From NCBI RefSeq assembly GCF_958295425.1, contig NC_081138.1, positions 20,086,886-20,150,885 of the forward strand: DNA of 64,000 bases, in the 5' to 3' direction. Made by a program: the position numbers and the translations under genes. Shown piece by piece: positions 24,201 through 36,255 of the stretch (positions are counted from its first letter, which is position 1; each line of letters starts with the position of its first letter). The stretch comes from Solea solea (Eukaryota; Chordata; Actinopteri; Pleuronectiformes; Soleidae). Under the pieces are notes generated by a model, which was not told where the DNA came from, did no database searches, and saw only the letters and a program-made list of their open reading frames with translations.

Positions 24201-25523
24201 TATACCGCATATTACATGTACCTTTAATTCATGTTGCATGTAGCATTTATACAAAGGAAACTATAATTAGTATACAGTACATGTACACATGACATGTAAT
24301 GTAATGTACATGTGTAAAGGAGAAGAGCGAATTTAAGCCGGTTTGTGCAGTTTTTGAGAATGGATCAAGTTTGAATACTCTGAAATGTTAATTTATTTGC
24401 AATACAATGCTAGTCTAACTCAAAATGATGTTCCTTTTTTTATTCAGGCAAAGTCCTTGTGGGAGACTGTTGTTTACTAAAACTCAGGTAGCGTGTCAGT
24501 GCATTACATTCACATCACAGGGTTAAGCCCAACCAAAACCAGTTAAACAGTGTGGTTAAATTCATGGCAAACCTTTGAGTCACCACAGGCACAATTAACC
24601 ACAAATTCTTTTTCCAAGGGAAAATAAAGTTGAGGGCACAGAGAGTGGGCAAGCTGCAGAGAAGGCTGCTGTTTGGAACAGGGAGTGTGTGGCTGCTGTT
24701 TGGCATGCTGAGAGGATTCCAGTGATTCCAGTCTTAACGAAAACTAAGTCAAGGCTTTATTGAGAATATCAGCAGGGAATTCAGCAGTCGCCATCCAAGG
24801 CACACAAAACCCATCCTGAGACATCATGAACTAGTACCTGTAAGATTTCCTCTAATGCCTCCATTCAACAGTAAATGCAGTGTAATTACAAGGCTGACAC
24901 AGTGCATATCCACCATCATCATTAAATTAGGGGGTTTGTGAAGATGAGAACTTGGCTGGGTTCAGCTTGGAGCCAGCAGAATCCTCATAGTAATTTACAG
25001 TACTCTAAATGGGAGGATGGCTCCTCTTTCATTTGTTTCTTACACTGGAGCTAAATACATATTTTGGAACTGGGACAGCCTCAAAAGTGAGAACAGTATT
25101 TGTTGGGACACACAGAGAGCAGAATAATAAGCTTTCATTTCATGGAGGAATAGCTGAGACATTTTCTCCCGATAGTCACCGTCTTATGAGTAAATATGTA
25201 CTGTACATTTGCATGGATGTGTACTGGTTTGTACTGGTAATCTGCATCTGCAGCTACAGCTTAGACTACTGGAGAAATACTAGTGTACTAGAGGCTCCAA
25301 GACGTGACTACCCAAAGTTGCAACTGGTTGCTTGGAAAAAACTTGCACAACGTCTGGCATGAAGTCCCATAAAAAATCAGTAAATCATTGTTTTTAAACT
25401 GAAAAAATAAAGAAAGAGAGCGGGAAAGATTCAGTCTTTATGCTAAAATAGCTTGGCCTCATAATTACGGAATATAGATACAAATAAGAAAGGAACTAAC
25501 GCTGCTTCAATTTGTTACAAAAT

Positions 25524-25760
25524 ACAGTACAGTGCAAAGGTCTTAGCTATCAAATTCTTTGATCTTTAGCATTTGTATAAATATGATTGAATATATAGTA
25601 GAAAACTTTCAATCAGTTAAACTCATACAACATGAGTATGTAATTATCTATAATAAATAAACCTGGTGTAACAGACCTTTTTGATAGCTGGTAGGACAAT
25701 CACAAGTCTTACCAATAACATTAATTAGAGTTCTATTCCAGCTTTAAGAAAGCCAGGGTA
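25524..25760 (+). repeat. Interspersed repeat, copy 1 of 2
   Basis: It starts TACAGTGCAAAGGTCTTAGC and carries AATAAACCTGGTGTAACAGA downstream. The same two anchors, in the same order, occur at 43150-43340. Confidence 0.55.
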
Positions 25761-27422
25761 GTGCCATCATTGAAGTGTAAGGGGAGGTTGGTCTCACATG
25801 AAAGGAGTGTGACACACTAATCAAGAAGCAAATGATTGTTGATGTGATTATTCAAGAAAAAGGGAGAAGTAAAAGTGGACTACCTGTCAAAGGCAACAAA
25901 AAAGCACCAATAGCGCCATGAAATATGGTGATATTTTAGTCCATCAATATCTTTTTCTTACACCCCCTAATTCAATTCATCTAGCATCTTCTCATTTTTA
26001 CTTGAGAAGATACTGTTATTTTAATATAGCATGCATACTGCTGCTGCTGCTACAGGTATACGAAACAATGACCTGGATGACCTTAGAACCTTCATAAATG
26101 TTGGTAGTTTATTCATTGCACCAGCTCAAACTATAAAATGTGATGGCAGGCCTAAATGACTGTAAACATAGCTGCAGTCAGTTTGTGTGCTCCCTGCCTG
26201 CACACCACTGTCAGTAAAGATGATGACATCCATCGACCCTTTAACCTTTGGTGAATCCGTACATTCAAATGCACTGACTCACAGGCCAGTCTCACAGCAG
26301 TAGATGACAAGGTTGCCAAAAAAAGACAGTCTGACAAGACCTTTCTATTGACCTACAGTGACAACAAAAGAAACAGATGCCTGTGTCTAAGGAGTCAAAA
26401 CCAGTGTTTATGAGGCTCGTGCCACTAAGTTAGAGGATTAACAACAACGGTATCCCGTTTTTGTCATTCATCCTCCCCAACAGCAAACAAAGAAACATTT
26501 CTGCCAGCTAGGAAGTATTAAAACAAATTAAAGAAAACCAGTCTTTCCGGCTGCTCCTCCACATTATGTTCCTTTTCTCAGGGTGCAGGTTAAAAAACAT
26601 TTAAGTACACTTCAAAGATCTAGTGTTATAATGGTGGGAGTAAGCGTGGGCAAGTGTGTGACAAAGTGGGAAACCATTTTTAATGTGCCTGGTCCTGAGA
26701 ACATGCTGAAGTGGGTGAGGTCAAGCAAGTGAAAATGAATTAGTAGGCTACTGTTTTCCCTTGCATGAGTGAGTACTCTCTCCCACAAGATTAAAAATAA
26801 ATAAATAAAAGCATGTGCTTGCAACTGGGCTTCCTTGATGACTGAAGTGTTCCCTTACGCTTGCTTTATAGTGGTCTTCTTGAGCATGATTAATAATAGC
26901 AGACATTTCCTCAATGCAATTGCCACTACTGGTTCAACATTGGATAAGTTGATTAACTAGCCCTTCCAGAACATCATCAGACAGTGACTGTACAGTACAT
27001 TAGTATTTAAAATAAGGTATTGCTGTCATCACCTCTAATTGTGTAGGCTGTTGCTTCCACGAGTCATTTAAAAAATATTAAGATGGAAACAACCCTTAAT
27101 CTATGTGCTACGCGGTAAATATATAGTTTAATTGTTCTACGTTGGCAGCCTCTGTTGGGGGTCACGTTACATTTGAATGGGGCGGCAGGGCTGTTGGTCG
27201 GTGCCGCTGAGTTCACAGAAACGTGAGAAGTTTCCCACATTGGCCCAACAGGCAGCGAATAACGAGGAGCATGTCATCGTAGCTACCAAGCAACAAGTTT
27301 AAAGCCCTGCGTCCCGCAGCCTTTAAACGCCTCCTCTCCGTGTAACAGACACAAAGTCACTCCAGAGTCCATTCATTGTTGTGGTGGTAGCACAGGCTAC
27401 GTTTGCAAACGAGTCCTCTTAC

Positions 27423-27690
27423 CTTATGCAGTTGCAGAAGCAACAGCGGCAGGAGAAGCAGTCGTTGCAGTTTTTGGGCGCATACTAATTCTCCTTCTGG
27501 GTGAACTTTGAACGTTCGAAACTGGAAACTGGAATGTCCCTTTAAAAAGCTGTGTATTGTTGTTGAGTGAATTAGACGAGCGGCAGCGTAGTTCCTTCTC
27601 CCAGCAGCGTCTCCCCGCAGAGAAACATGAGAAGTGAGAGCACTTTCTTACAGTTGTTACTGTTTCCCAGGACAACTCGGTGGGAGGAGT
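27423..27690 (-). other. akap13: Probable akap13 non-coding first exon
   Basis: On the minus strand this stretch ends with CTGCATAAG followed by a consensus donor GTAAGAGG (intron begins at 27422). The next compatible acceptor I recognise on this strand is that of the MKLNPQQAPLY exon at 13739. The area is richer in CG dinucleotides than its surroundings, and a TATAATA-like box lies at 27703-27709. The 5' end given here is an estimate about 20-30 bases downstream of that box. Human AKAP13 also has its start codon in exon 2. The exon contains a closed 19-codon ORF (27483-27424), which would act as a uORF. Assignment to akap13 rests on strand, order and donor quality, not on transcript data. 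Confidence 0.5.
27424..27483 (-). other. uORF of 19 codons in putative akap13 leader
   Basis: ATG at 27483 opens an Ala/Thr-rich ORF (MRPKTATTASPAAVASATA) that stops with TAA one base before the exon donor. If the leader is transcribed as proposed, ribosomes would meet this ORF before the akap13 start codon. It has no recognised function. Confidence 0.3.
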
Positions 27691-27702
27691 CAGCAGGAGG
27701 GC

Positions 27703-27709
27703 TATTATA
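27703..27709 (-). promoter_or_regulatory. TATA-like box upstream of putative akap13 exon 1
   Basis: The minus strand reads TTATAATAGC here, followed by a purine/pyrimidine-rich leader and the putative first exon that ends at 27423. It is a near-match to a TATA box. A chance AT-rich match is quite possible. Confidence 0.25.
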
Positions 27710-28082
27710 AGCTTTACGCCACACAAAGTTCACTTCCTGTCCAAAGAAGACCAGGACAACTGCCTTGACTGTTATTCTTATTTATTTTCTCATTGAACAA
27801 TGTATTACGTTTTACAAGCGCGTGTATTGTAACTGTAACGTTCCTGATTTGGTCGCACTTTGACAACAGGATGAAGCTGGATAACTTCCTGTTTCTGTTT
27901 TTCAAAATAAAAGAAGTCACACGAGGTGAGGCCTATGAAGTGACAAATGGGGCTTTTAAAATGTATATACAGCAGCACAGCCATCAGGCTTTTTAATAAC
28001 GCAGCAAAGTACGGAAGAGGATTAGGACCACATCCGATTTTTCTTTGGAAACAAAAAAAAAAATAAAAATAAAAACGCCTGA

Positions 28083-28108
28083 ATTAAAGTCAGTATTCTG
28101 ACTTTAAT
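28083..28108. repeat. Short inverted repeat ATTAAAGTCAG/CTGACTTTAAT
   Basis: Eleven-bp arms around a TATT loop, next to A-rich and TTCTTTC-rich DNA. This motif is common in fish low-complexity repeats. Confidence 0.85.
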
Positions 28109-28199
28109 CTCAGAACAGTCTGTTTCCCCTCTCTTCTTTCTTCTTTCTTCTTTGACTTCTTTTCTTGCACTGCCTTATACAATGTTTTTAGCCAGTGAC

Positions 28200-28345
28200 T
28201 TCAACTTTTATTGTTTTACTGCTGTTTTTTTTTTATGGTTGGATGTATTGTTATGTGTTGTTTGTATTGTTATTCCAGTATGAGCTGCAGGATACTTTAA
28301 TTTCTCCAAGGGGAAAAATAAAGTTTATCTAATCTAATCTTAAAT
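28200..28345 (+). mobile_element. Retroposon 3'-tail remnant
   Basis: TTTAATTTCTCCAAGGGGAA followed by AATAAAGTTTATCTAATCTAATCT. This resembles the AATAAAGTATCTATCT-type terminal repeat of fish non-LTR elements. No coding part is visible. Confidence 0.45.
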
Positions 28346-28982
28346 ACAATGCAAATGCATAAACACAGCAATAGGGGGCCCACCTTTTCCATGAAACATA
28401 ATAATGTAAGCCATACTAATGTTATACAGTAAATGTTTTGGGCTGAGTGTCAACATCTCTGCATATCACTGCCCTACGGGTGTCTTGGTTTTATAACTTG
28501 ATTATAACATGACATAACTTTGTGGCTATTTTAGCATCCCTGGTGTAATTTTTGAGCGCAACCCATACATTTTTGTTGTTGTTGTTGTTTGTCAGTTTTT
28601 TGTGGGGAAAAAATGACAAGTAGTGTTTTGTTGAAGTCTCTTTCCTCTTTGACATGAGTTTCCTCTTACATCAACCTGAACCTAACCATTGCCATAATAA
28701 CTCTAACCACAGGGTGTGAGGGAAGTAGGCCTACACACCCATCACACTCAGAACTACACAAGTACAACTGTGGTCATGTTTCAACTTTATTGTCCTGTTA
28801 TTGTATAAGGTAAGGCTGAACCCCACACACCTTCTAACCAGCTATTGACGAATATGTTTCCCTGCTTCTAGTAATAGTAAAGTCAGACACGTATGACAAC
28901 AGTGTCATTGGTCAATGTTCAGTTAGTTTTATTAAAACTATACACATTAACTGTTTTCACTTTAATGTTTAGTACAGTTCGG

Positions 28983-28983
28983 T

Positions 28984-29026
<43 letters not shown>
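28983..29026. repeat. (TA)n microsatellite
   Basis: About 22 TA units in the intergenic region. Confidence 0.97.
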
Positions 29027-29027
<1 letters not shown>

Positions 29028-32000
29028 TGTAAAGTAGACGAGCAACTCTACATCTCATCTTGTATCACTAAACACGGATGCTTTGATTTGTAAGGACACA
29101 AAATGTAACTATCCACTACGCAGCGCTTGTAAAATACAGGTCAAAGTGCCATAAGAGAGAGAGCAGGATGTCTTTCTTCCTGTCAGGAAGTCAGAGGTGA
29201 AGACAATAACTTAGTCATTTAAGTCTGAATCACACTTAGTCCAGCGGTTTGTACATTGAAGGTGTGTGTACTGCTCTACAAGGTCTCATTGCTGTCTCAT
29301 TGTGACTGCATGCATAAAAAAGACTGCCGTGGTTTGAGCTGCCCTCTGCTGGTTCAAACACCTCCTGCAATGATCTCTTCAAAGGGGGGAGAAAGTCTAA
29401 TACAAAGATCCAGCAGAGATGTGGAGAGATTGACTTATTTTTTATACTACAGATCCATAAATAATGGAAAAGTACAAGCACAGCAATGTTTGGTTTTACC
29501 CTGCAACTAAGCAACCCATAAAGTATCTGTATTTGACTGAAATGGTTTCTCGCATTCAGGAGTGATGGCACTGTTTAGCATTCAAATGCCTCTGTTCCTC
29601 GGCAGCCCACTCATGTGAGACACTCTGTATTTGTTGCACCCACACTTTAAAAGGATTCACTATTCGAATAACCTTACTTTTCATCAGGTTTCTATGCAGA
29701 GCACAGCAGCACAATGCTGAAAGGAGGAAATCATTTCCCCAGCTTTAATCTTTAGAAATTGTTTTTTTTTTTTATTACCTTTCATCATTTCCTTTCAAAC
29801 AACAGTGCAGTTCATTAGAACTTGTGAAGAAACATCACACATTCAGGGCAAACGACACACAAGAAAGTGACGTGTTCAAAGTCACGGCGCGGCGTTTCTC
29901 TGGATCATCTGAGCGGTGGGAATTGAATAGAGCTTTTATTATGTGGCTATAAAAAAAGAACATTCAGTGTGGTTCCTGGGGCAGTTAGCTGGCGTGTTGA
30001 GTCTGAAAACGCTCATATATGAAGATGATAAGTAGTGTATTTTTATATAATTTAATAGAAGTCCAGATTGACAGCCTGGCACTCGATAAAGTTGACTGAC
30101 CGGATGGTTTCATTCAGAGTCTGGGTTTGTGTGTGCTGACGCTCCGCTCTCGGCAAAGCTTATCTGTTACTGTGTATCATCACTGTGACAAAAGCATTTC
30201 TGATGAGTCACTCCACTGTCTGCTGGCTTTTCCATTTGAATGTCTGTTGCCAGAAAGGAGGAAAAGAGGAGAAAAAAAACAACACAACCCTGTATCCTGT
30301 CATGGAGTGTTTTCAGCTGCAGCAGGCAGAACTTATAGGGACTTAAAATCAAGCCTGATGGATAGAGAGGGGGAAATGAATCAAACGTCTCTATATTTGG
30401 GGAATAAGGGGTTTTGTGTTTGCACCCACATCGGGTGACAAATCAGAGCAGAAGTTAAAAGTGCAATGTGTCTTATGACTGCAAATTGTCACAAATGCAG
30501 AATTCCTCCACTCACTCCTTTCATGCGCCCAGACATCATGTGACAACAATGGCCTTCACATACTATAAAGGATGTTATTCTTCTTTGTTTACGTTGTAAG
30601 CTTTCTCTTCAAAAGGGGAAATGCACACTCTGACTGGTTTGTCCATTTGGGCTTCTGTAGAGTCATTGTGGCACAAGGTGGCACAAAACATTTGGTAACA
30701 AAAACAAAAAACAATGTAACATTGTGGGGGTTGTTTGTGTTTTCAGCCACTCTCCACTCCATGTTTGCTGCTGTCTGGCTTTACTAGCACAATGTTTTGG
30801 AATCACACAAATCACTTCCTGTGTGCAGGCATCTAAACAGAGAGCTACACTGAGAAGAGAGTTGTGCAGAGCTGATAGGCTTAATCAGGATTGTGTGAAC
30901 TCATTTGGCAATGGTTTGTTTGTATTTAAAAGTTACTCGCTCAGAGTATAATGGCTTATTCTAAGGCTACGAAACCAAATTAGTTTTATTTTAAAGCAAG
31001 ATTACAATTACTGTATAAAATAATACTTATGGGGAGTTGAATTTCTCCCAATAAGCCCTCGTTAATCTTAAACACTGGACCTGCAGAGCTATTCATACAG
31101 TCTGCGAAGTGTAACTTTACACTTCAAACTGTCTAAAACTCACAACATGCATTAGTTAGCAACACACCAGGTGCACACTTTCCATTACAACTGAACCACA
31201 GAAAGGTTGGCACAATGGTATTCAGACCTTTCCCCCAGTATAATCATCTGCTCAGAGCATTGTCTCTCTCCTCCACCTGTAACCAGCCCGACGCTTAGAT
31301 AAATGGCAGGTGCTATTGAAAAGGCTCCCCATCCAGTGCCATGCTGAGCTGCCCGAACACACATTATTGCAGATTGGAGCAGGAGTGGAGAGACGTGGGG
31401 GGAATGTTGAAGCAGGGCAGTCTGCGGGTCGCCAGAGCATAAGCAAGACAGGGAAACAAGTACAACACAAAGAGGTACATAGCTGCTTTGTGCAGGGAGA
31501 AAGGGAGGTTTTGTACGTCGGAGGACTTGGATGGAAGTGATAGTTCTGGAAAGAAGACGCTGTCAGAGTAAACACTTGGAAATAGACAAAAACACACTGG
31601 CTGTGAGATAAAGGAGACGGGAGAGAGGAGAAAGGGAGCGGGGGCCATATCATTTGGCTGAAGAGCCTTCAAAGTGCAGCATTCAGTCTCGGAATTGAGA
31701 CTTACACTGTTGACATTTCATCTCAGTCAGGGTCATGGGAGGAAAAGGGAAAACTAATCAAATTATTTTTTTAAACTTAGAATAACTGTCTTGAGAAAAT
31801 GGAGCCTCTGTCATTCCCTCTCTACCTGAAACTCTGTCCTTGCAAGACACAGGTTTGGTGAGTGGTTAGAAGACACACAGTGAAATGTTTGTTACTTAGA
31901 GACTCACACTGTCACAATGAGGCCATTTTGATTATGTTACAAGGTGTTTGTTAGATCTCTTGGGTTCTGATTGGTTTGTTGGCTGCTGATTGAATTATTG

Positions 32001-34635
32001 AATCTCAATTAGTGATGAATCAGACTCTCTCACTCTTTTTTTTTTTAAACTTTTCATTTCTATTTGGGTGTAAAATCATGTGCACGTCGCAGCAGATGTC
32101 CCTCTCTGAAACGTGTGAAGTTATTGAATTAACTGTGAAATTAATTGTATTATTGTTGCTGTTAATAACATGTTGCACTACTTTTTTTCTACAGTATGCA
32201 GGCAGAAAAACGGTTCCTTCTAACGTGTTGCCGTTACCATTGATAAAGACAAAACAAAGATGTTTTTGTCTTGTATTACTGTATGTCTTCATACCATTCA
32301 TACTTGAATCATTTATTTATTTTTGGTGACCCAGGTGCAGCACAAGATAAAAACACACATTTACTCAAGGTTTTTGGTGGCAGTGATACTGCCAGTAGAA
32401 AGAGAACAATATTAGCATTCATTTTTAGTTATGGTTCTGGCCTCCTGGGAAATATAAGTCCAATACTTGTCTTATCTTTGTTCCCCACTAACTGCTGAGG
32501 AAAATGTCGTATCTGCTCATTTACATACTTTCTAAATGTACGACTGTGTTCAGGCACTAACGCTGTTATTCCGCAATGCATCGCAGGTCGCTGCGACATA
32601 TATATCTTTTTTTCTTTTTTTTAAATTGCTGCTGAAAAACAGCAGCCAGCCAAATGGAAACAAATGATGAGGTAATTGACTGTGAAATAAAACAGACAAA
32701 CAGGTAAACAGCTGAAAGACAGTAAAAGGGAAACTGGAAAGTCAGGTCATAATTTATTGTGTCCATCACCGTCACTCACAGTGCACACAGTTGTTAATAT
32801 AAAATACAGATTAGAGAAACCTTTTTGCTTATCGTCTACAGCAAAAATACATTTCCAAAAAAGTCACAGAAAAGACATTTGACTTATTCGATGGCAAGCT
32901 GACCTGGCTGTTCCTCTGTGCATTATTCAGGCAAACATTAACACATGTTCTGTTTATAAAGGTCTGAAACTGCAAAGATAGAGAGAAGCGCTGAAGGTTT
33001 GCTCTGGGTTGAATTTAAGTCAAACCAACTCTGTGTAACTGTCACCTTTAAACTGTCGCTGGGTGTTTTGATTTTCCAACTGTTCAAAAGAAATGTGTGC
33101 CGTGAAATACTACCATGAAAACACGAAAAACTCATAGTATGATTTATTCTGAATATAGCTTGTTGGAGATTTCTATAGTTATAAAACATTGTTAACTTAC
33201 CCATGATGAAATTGTTGATTATTATGATATTATTTTTTTTAGATTTAAACATTTATATTCGACCTCAAAAGTAATTGTCTGTTGTATGTTTTGTATATTA
33301 ATTCAAATCCAATCATGTATTTTGTAACACATATGAATAAGCTCAGCCCCAGTCATGTCCACAAGATGGCAGTGTCTGTGGTGCAGGACGTCACTAAATC
33401 CAGTTAATCCTCTCAACTGGGATTTGGTGAGCCTGAAAACACCACTATACAACTCAGAGTCAAACTCTCTCCCTCTCTGTATCTCCTGAATGTTAAAAAT
33501 CAAATATCAAGTGCAGTGCAGTATAAATGCTTTGTATTGGTGTTTACAGTACAACAGATGTGTTGTTTTATTAATGCTATAATGACTATACATTATAATT
33601 ATCTGTGATTGCGTCCACATATTCAATCCTGCATGCACACTACTGTTTAGAGAACAAGTCAGGTGACCTAAGCCAAACTGGTGCGTCCAATCCAATGAGC
33701 GGGATTTGTGGAGGTTGGACGAACACTGTCTCCGACCCTTCCACACAGCACCTCCATTCACTAAAGCCCAGCAGATTACCTCAGACCAGATCTCTGCTCT
33801 TTAATTAGCAGCAAACAGGAGTGAAGGAGTCACGTCACCGGGGATTCGTACATTCATACATTCAAAGAAGCACAGTTTAGGATATATGAAAAGTGAGGGA
33901 CTGATGTATTGTTGCTCTCACGGAATCTCAGATGTCATCTGTCCGAATACGTGTGCTTTTAAAAGTATTGAATAAAGTAATAGTTAACAACGGGAATATC
34001 TCATATTGTACACATGTAAACATTCCAATAGATACTGCCACATAATGATAATAATAATTGTATTATAGTTTGCAATATCAGTTACATCAAAGACTTTTTG
34101 GTGTGAAGCTTTCACCTCGAAAATATCTACAATTACTTCCTTAAGGCTCAGCAAAGCAGCCTTAAAATCTCTGGACCTCAACATTACCTACCTGTGAGGA
34201 TGTCAAGTCTCAGAGACTAACAGACACTAACGGTCGTCATGTGACCCTGAGGTCATAATGAAATCCACGTGGAGCAAAGAAGCACACAGTGATTTCAAGT
34301 TACGAAAAGGATGCGGGGAGTTGGCTTATCGCTCTCTCCCAGAATCCTCCCCGTGGGAGCCATTAATTTCCTGGATGATTACACAAAGGCGTCTCTGTGA
34401 GATGCAGTTTACTCGCCATTACAGGGATTGTGCAAGCGGGCATCATCAATTTTAATCCCAGTGTGTTCATCAGAGGGAAGTCTTTGCAGATGAAGGGAAG
34501 GACGGACACAGAGAAACTTTTTTTTTGTCCCTCAGTGGAAACCTGACATCTACACAATGCCACAGATGACAAGATGGTGTCCTTGTGTGATGTGTGACAG
34601 GATGTATAAGGCCTGAAATAAGGTCCAATGTGCTG

Positions 34636-34901
34636 CACCGCGTGTGGGAGGAGAGAGCGTGTCTGGACGGCTGGTCGAGGCGTGTCAAAGGCGTGGCCTG
34701 GAGGAGCAGTTAAATGGAGACTCGTAAAGACAGAGAGTATGGGGGCTAAATTTAGCCAATGGCTCTGCTGGGGTGGAGCTAATCCTCTTTGCACTCGAAT
34801 TATCTGGCCTTCGGATTAGAGAGCTTTGCCTCTATGCAAGACATCTACTCTCTATAATGATGTCCCGCAGTGGGCTAGACCATGTCTCCAGGCAGGGGAC
34901 G
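34636..34901 (+). other. Candidate sv2b non-coding first exon (weak)
   Basis: A TATAAGG box at about 34606 precedes a stretch enriched for GGCGTG/GGGTGG boxes. It ends at 34901 with GGGGACG/GTGAGT, a good donor. Strand and position fit a 5' exon that splices to the acceptor at 39984. There is no transcript evidence, and other upstream exons are equally possible. Confidence 0.2.
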
Positions 34902-36017
34902 GTGAGTCATCAGACTGACTGCCGCAATAAATTTGCAAGAATTTGTTTAATGGGACAAAATCATTCACTATGTGCTATGCAGTGGTGTCATTACCAGTTT
35001 TTTTTTGTGCATTTACTGACAGTAATATTTTACTATATGGTGGTAAAATAATGATCCGTGATGACATTTTATGAAGTGTAACAGAATAGACTGCACAAAT
35101 GTTGTGTTTTCAAACATAGAACTCTTTATCGGTGGGATAGTTAAATATCCACATGATAAGTATCTAAATTATTTGAGCTTTCTTTGAGACACAATGACAC
35201 AATAATCCTCTTCCTTTGTCTTATGTGATAGTAAAGTATATGTATCTGTAGCTTCATTGATATTGGGAAGATCATATCACTTTGTAATTCGTTACATTTA
35301 GGGAATTTTATTGGCTACCCACATACATACTATAATTTAGCAAGAAATCTGACATCATGTCACTCAGCCGTGCTGCTCCATCTGTGGTGTCACTCCCTCC
35401 TTCCCTCTGATGCCATATATTCTCCGTATGTAAACCACGGGAATGATGTGCGGTGCAGGAGAGTTATGATTATCCATCTCCAGCAGGTGCCACTTAGACA
35501 CATCCATAATCCCCCCTCTGCACTCATCCACGCCCTGAGAAATAAAACCAGCAGCGCTTCCTTCCCGATCTGAGGCAAAATGAATATTTTAGCCGTTTTT
35601 TGCTGAGGCTTGTCAAAAGTGACTCAGGATAGATGAGCAGCTGCCGTAGCGAGGCTGGGTCTCATTCAAGGACACTTGACAGAGTGTGCAGGTGTTAAAC
35701 TGATGCACCATTTTTGCCTATGAGGCAGAGGGGTTTGCCCTGGCTGGAATAACTGTAGATAATAATCATCCGATATATCATTATAGTCCACTACTGGAAT
35801 GTATTTGATAAACTGTCTGGCATGGTTCCTAAGTGCTTAAAACGTGCACACTTCATCCAGTGATATAGCAGACTACCAGAGGCCTAGATTCCATGACAAC
35901 ATGCATAATTTCTGCTGTGAAGTGTCCTCAGGGAAGAAGAAGAAGAAGAAAATGCAGACTTAACCAAGGTTCTTGTTCTGGCAGGAGACACTGACCTCTG
36001 CCCTCTTTGTGAACTAC

Positions 36018-36019
<2 letters not shown>

Positions 36020-36046
<27 letters not shown>
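36020..36046. repeat. T27 homopolymer
   Basis: Uninterrupted T run. Confidence 0.97.
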
Positions 36047-36048
<2 letters not shown>

Positions 36049-36213
36049 TCAACAGAATGACATGTATTCCAGTTGATTATCAATACAGTTTACACCGCGT
36101 GTCAGTGTAGCCTGTTTCTATTGCAACCTTCAGGACTGTACCATTGTGGCCGAGATGTGGGGGGGGGAGGGTGCAGGGGTCAGTTCCGGGAGTTTCCTGT
36201 GGAGATGAGCCAT

Positions 36214-36255
36214 GGTGTGTGTGTGTGTGTGTGCGCGTGGGGGGGGGGGGGGGGG
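36214..36255. repeat. (GT)10-GCGC-G17 compound tract
   Basis: A GT repeat runs into a G homopolymer. It could adopt Z-DNA or G-rich structure. Confidence 0.95.

Larger units (their letters stand above)
13740..27422 (-). other. Probable akap13 first intron (13.7 kb)
   Basis: It lies between the probable non-coding exon and the start-codon exon. It holds diffuse old repeats (18.05-18.2 kb, 25.5-25.8 kb, 26.07 kb) and no recognisable coding exon. If the 27.4 kb exon does not belong to akap13, this would be upstream intergenic DNA. Confidence 0.5.
27720..34600. other. Intergenic region between divergent akap13 and sv2b
   Basis: No reading frame here resembles a known protein or carries paired splice sites that I could support. 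It contains low-complexity repeats, the TA microsatellite and the retroposon tail. Regulatory elements for both neighbours are expected but cannot be located by eye. Confidence 0.6.

Noticed and set aside
24270..24310. Palindromic ACATGTAC-rich patch
   Set aside because: Short, imperfect and low-complexity; no functional context.
27424..27726. 100-codon minus-strand frame
   Set aside because: Its ATG lies upstream of the TATA-like box and the frame stops exactly at the proposed exon end. Only the internal 19-codon ORF would be in the transcript.
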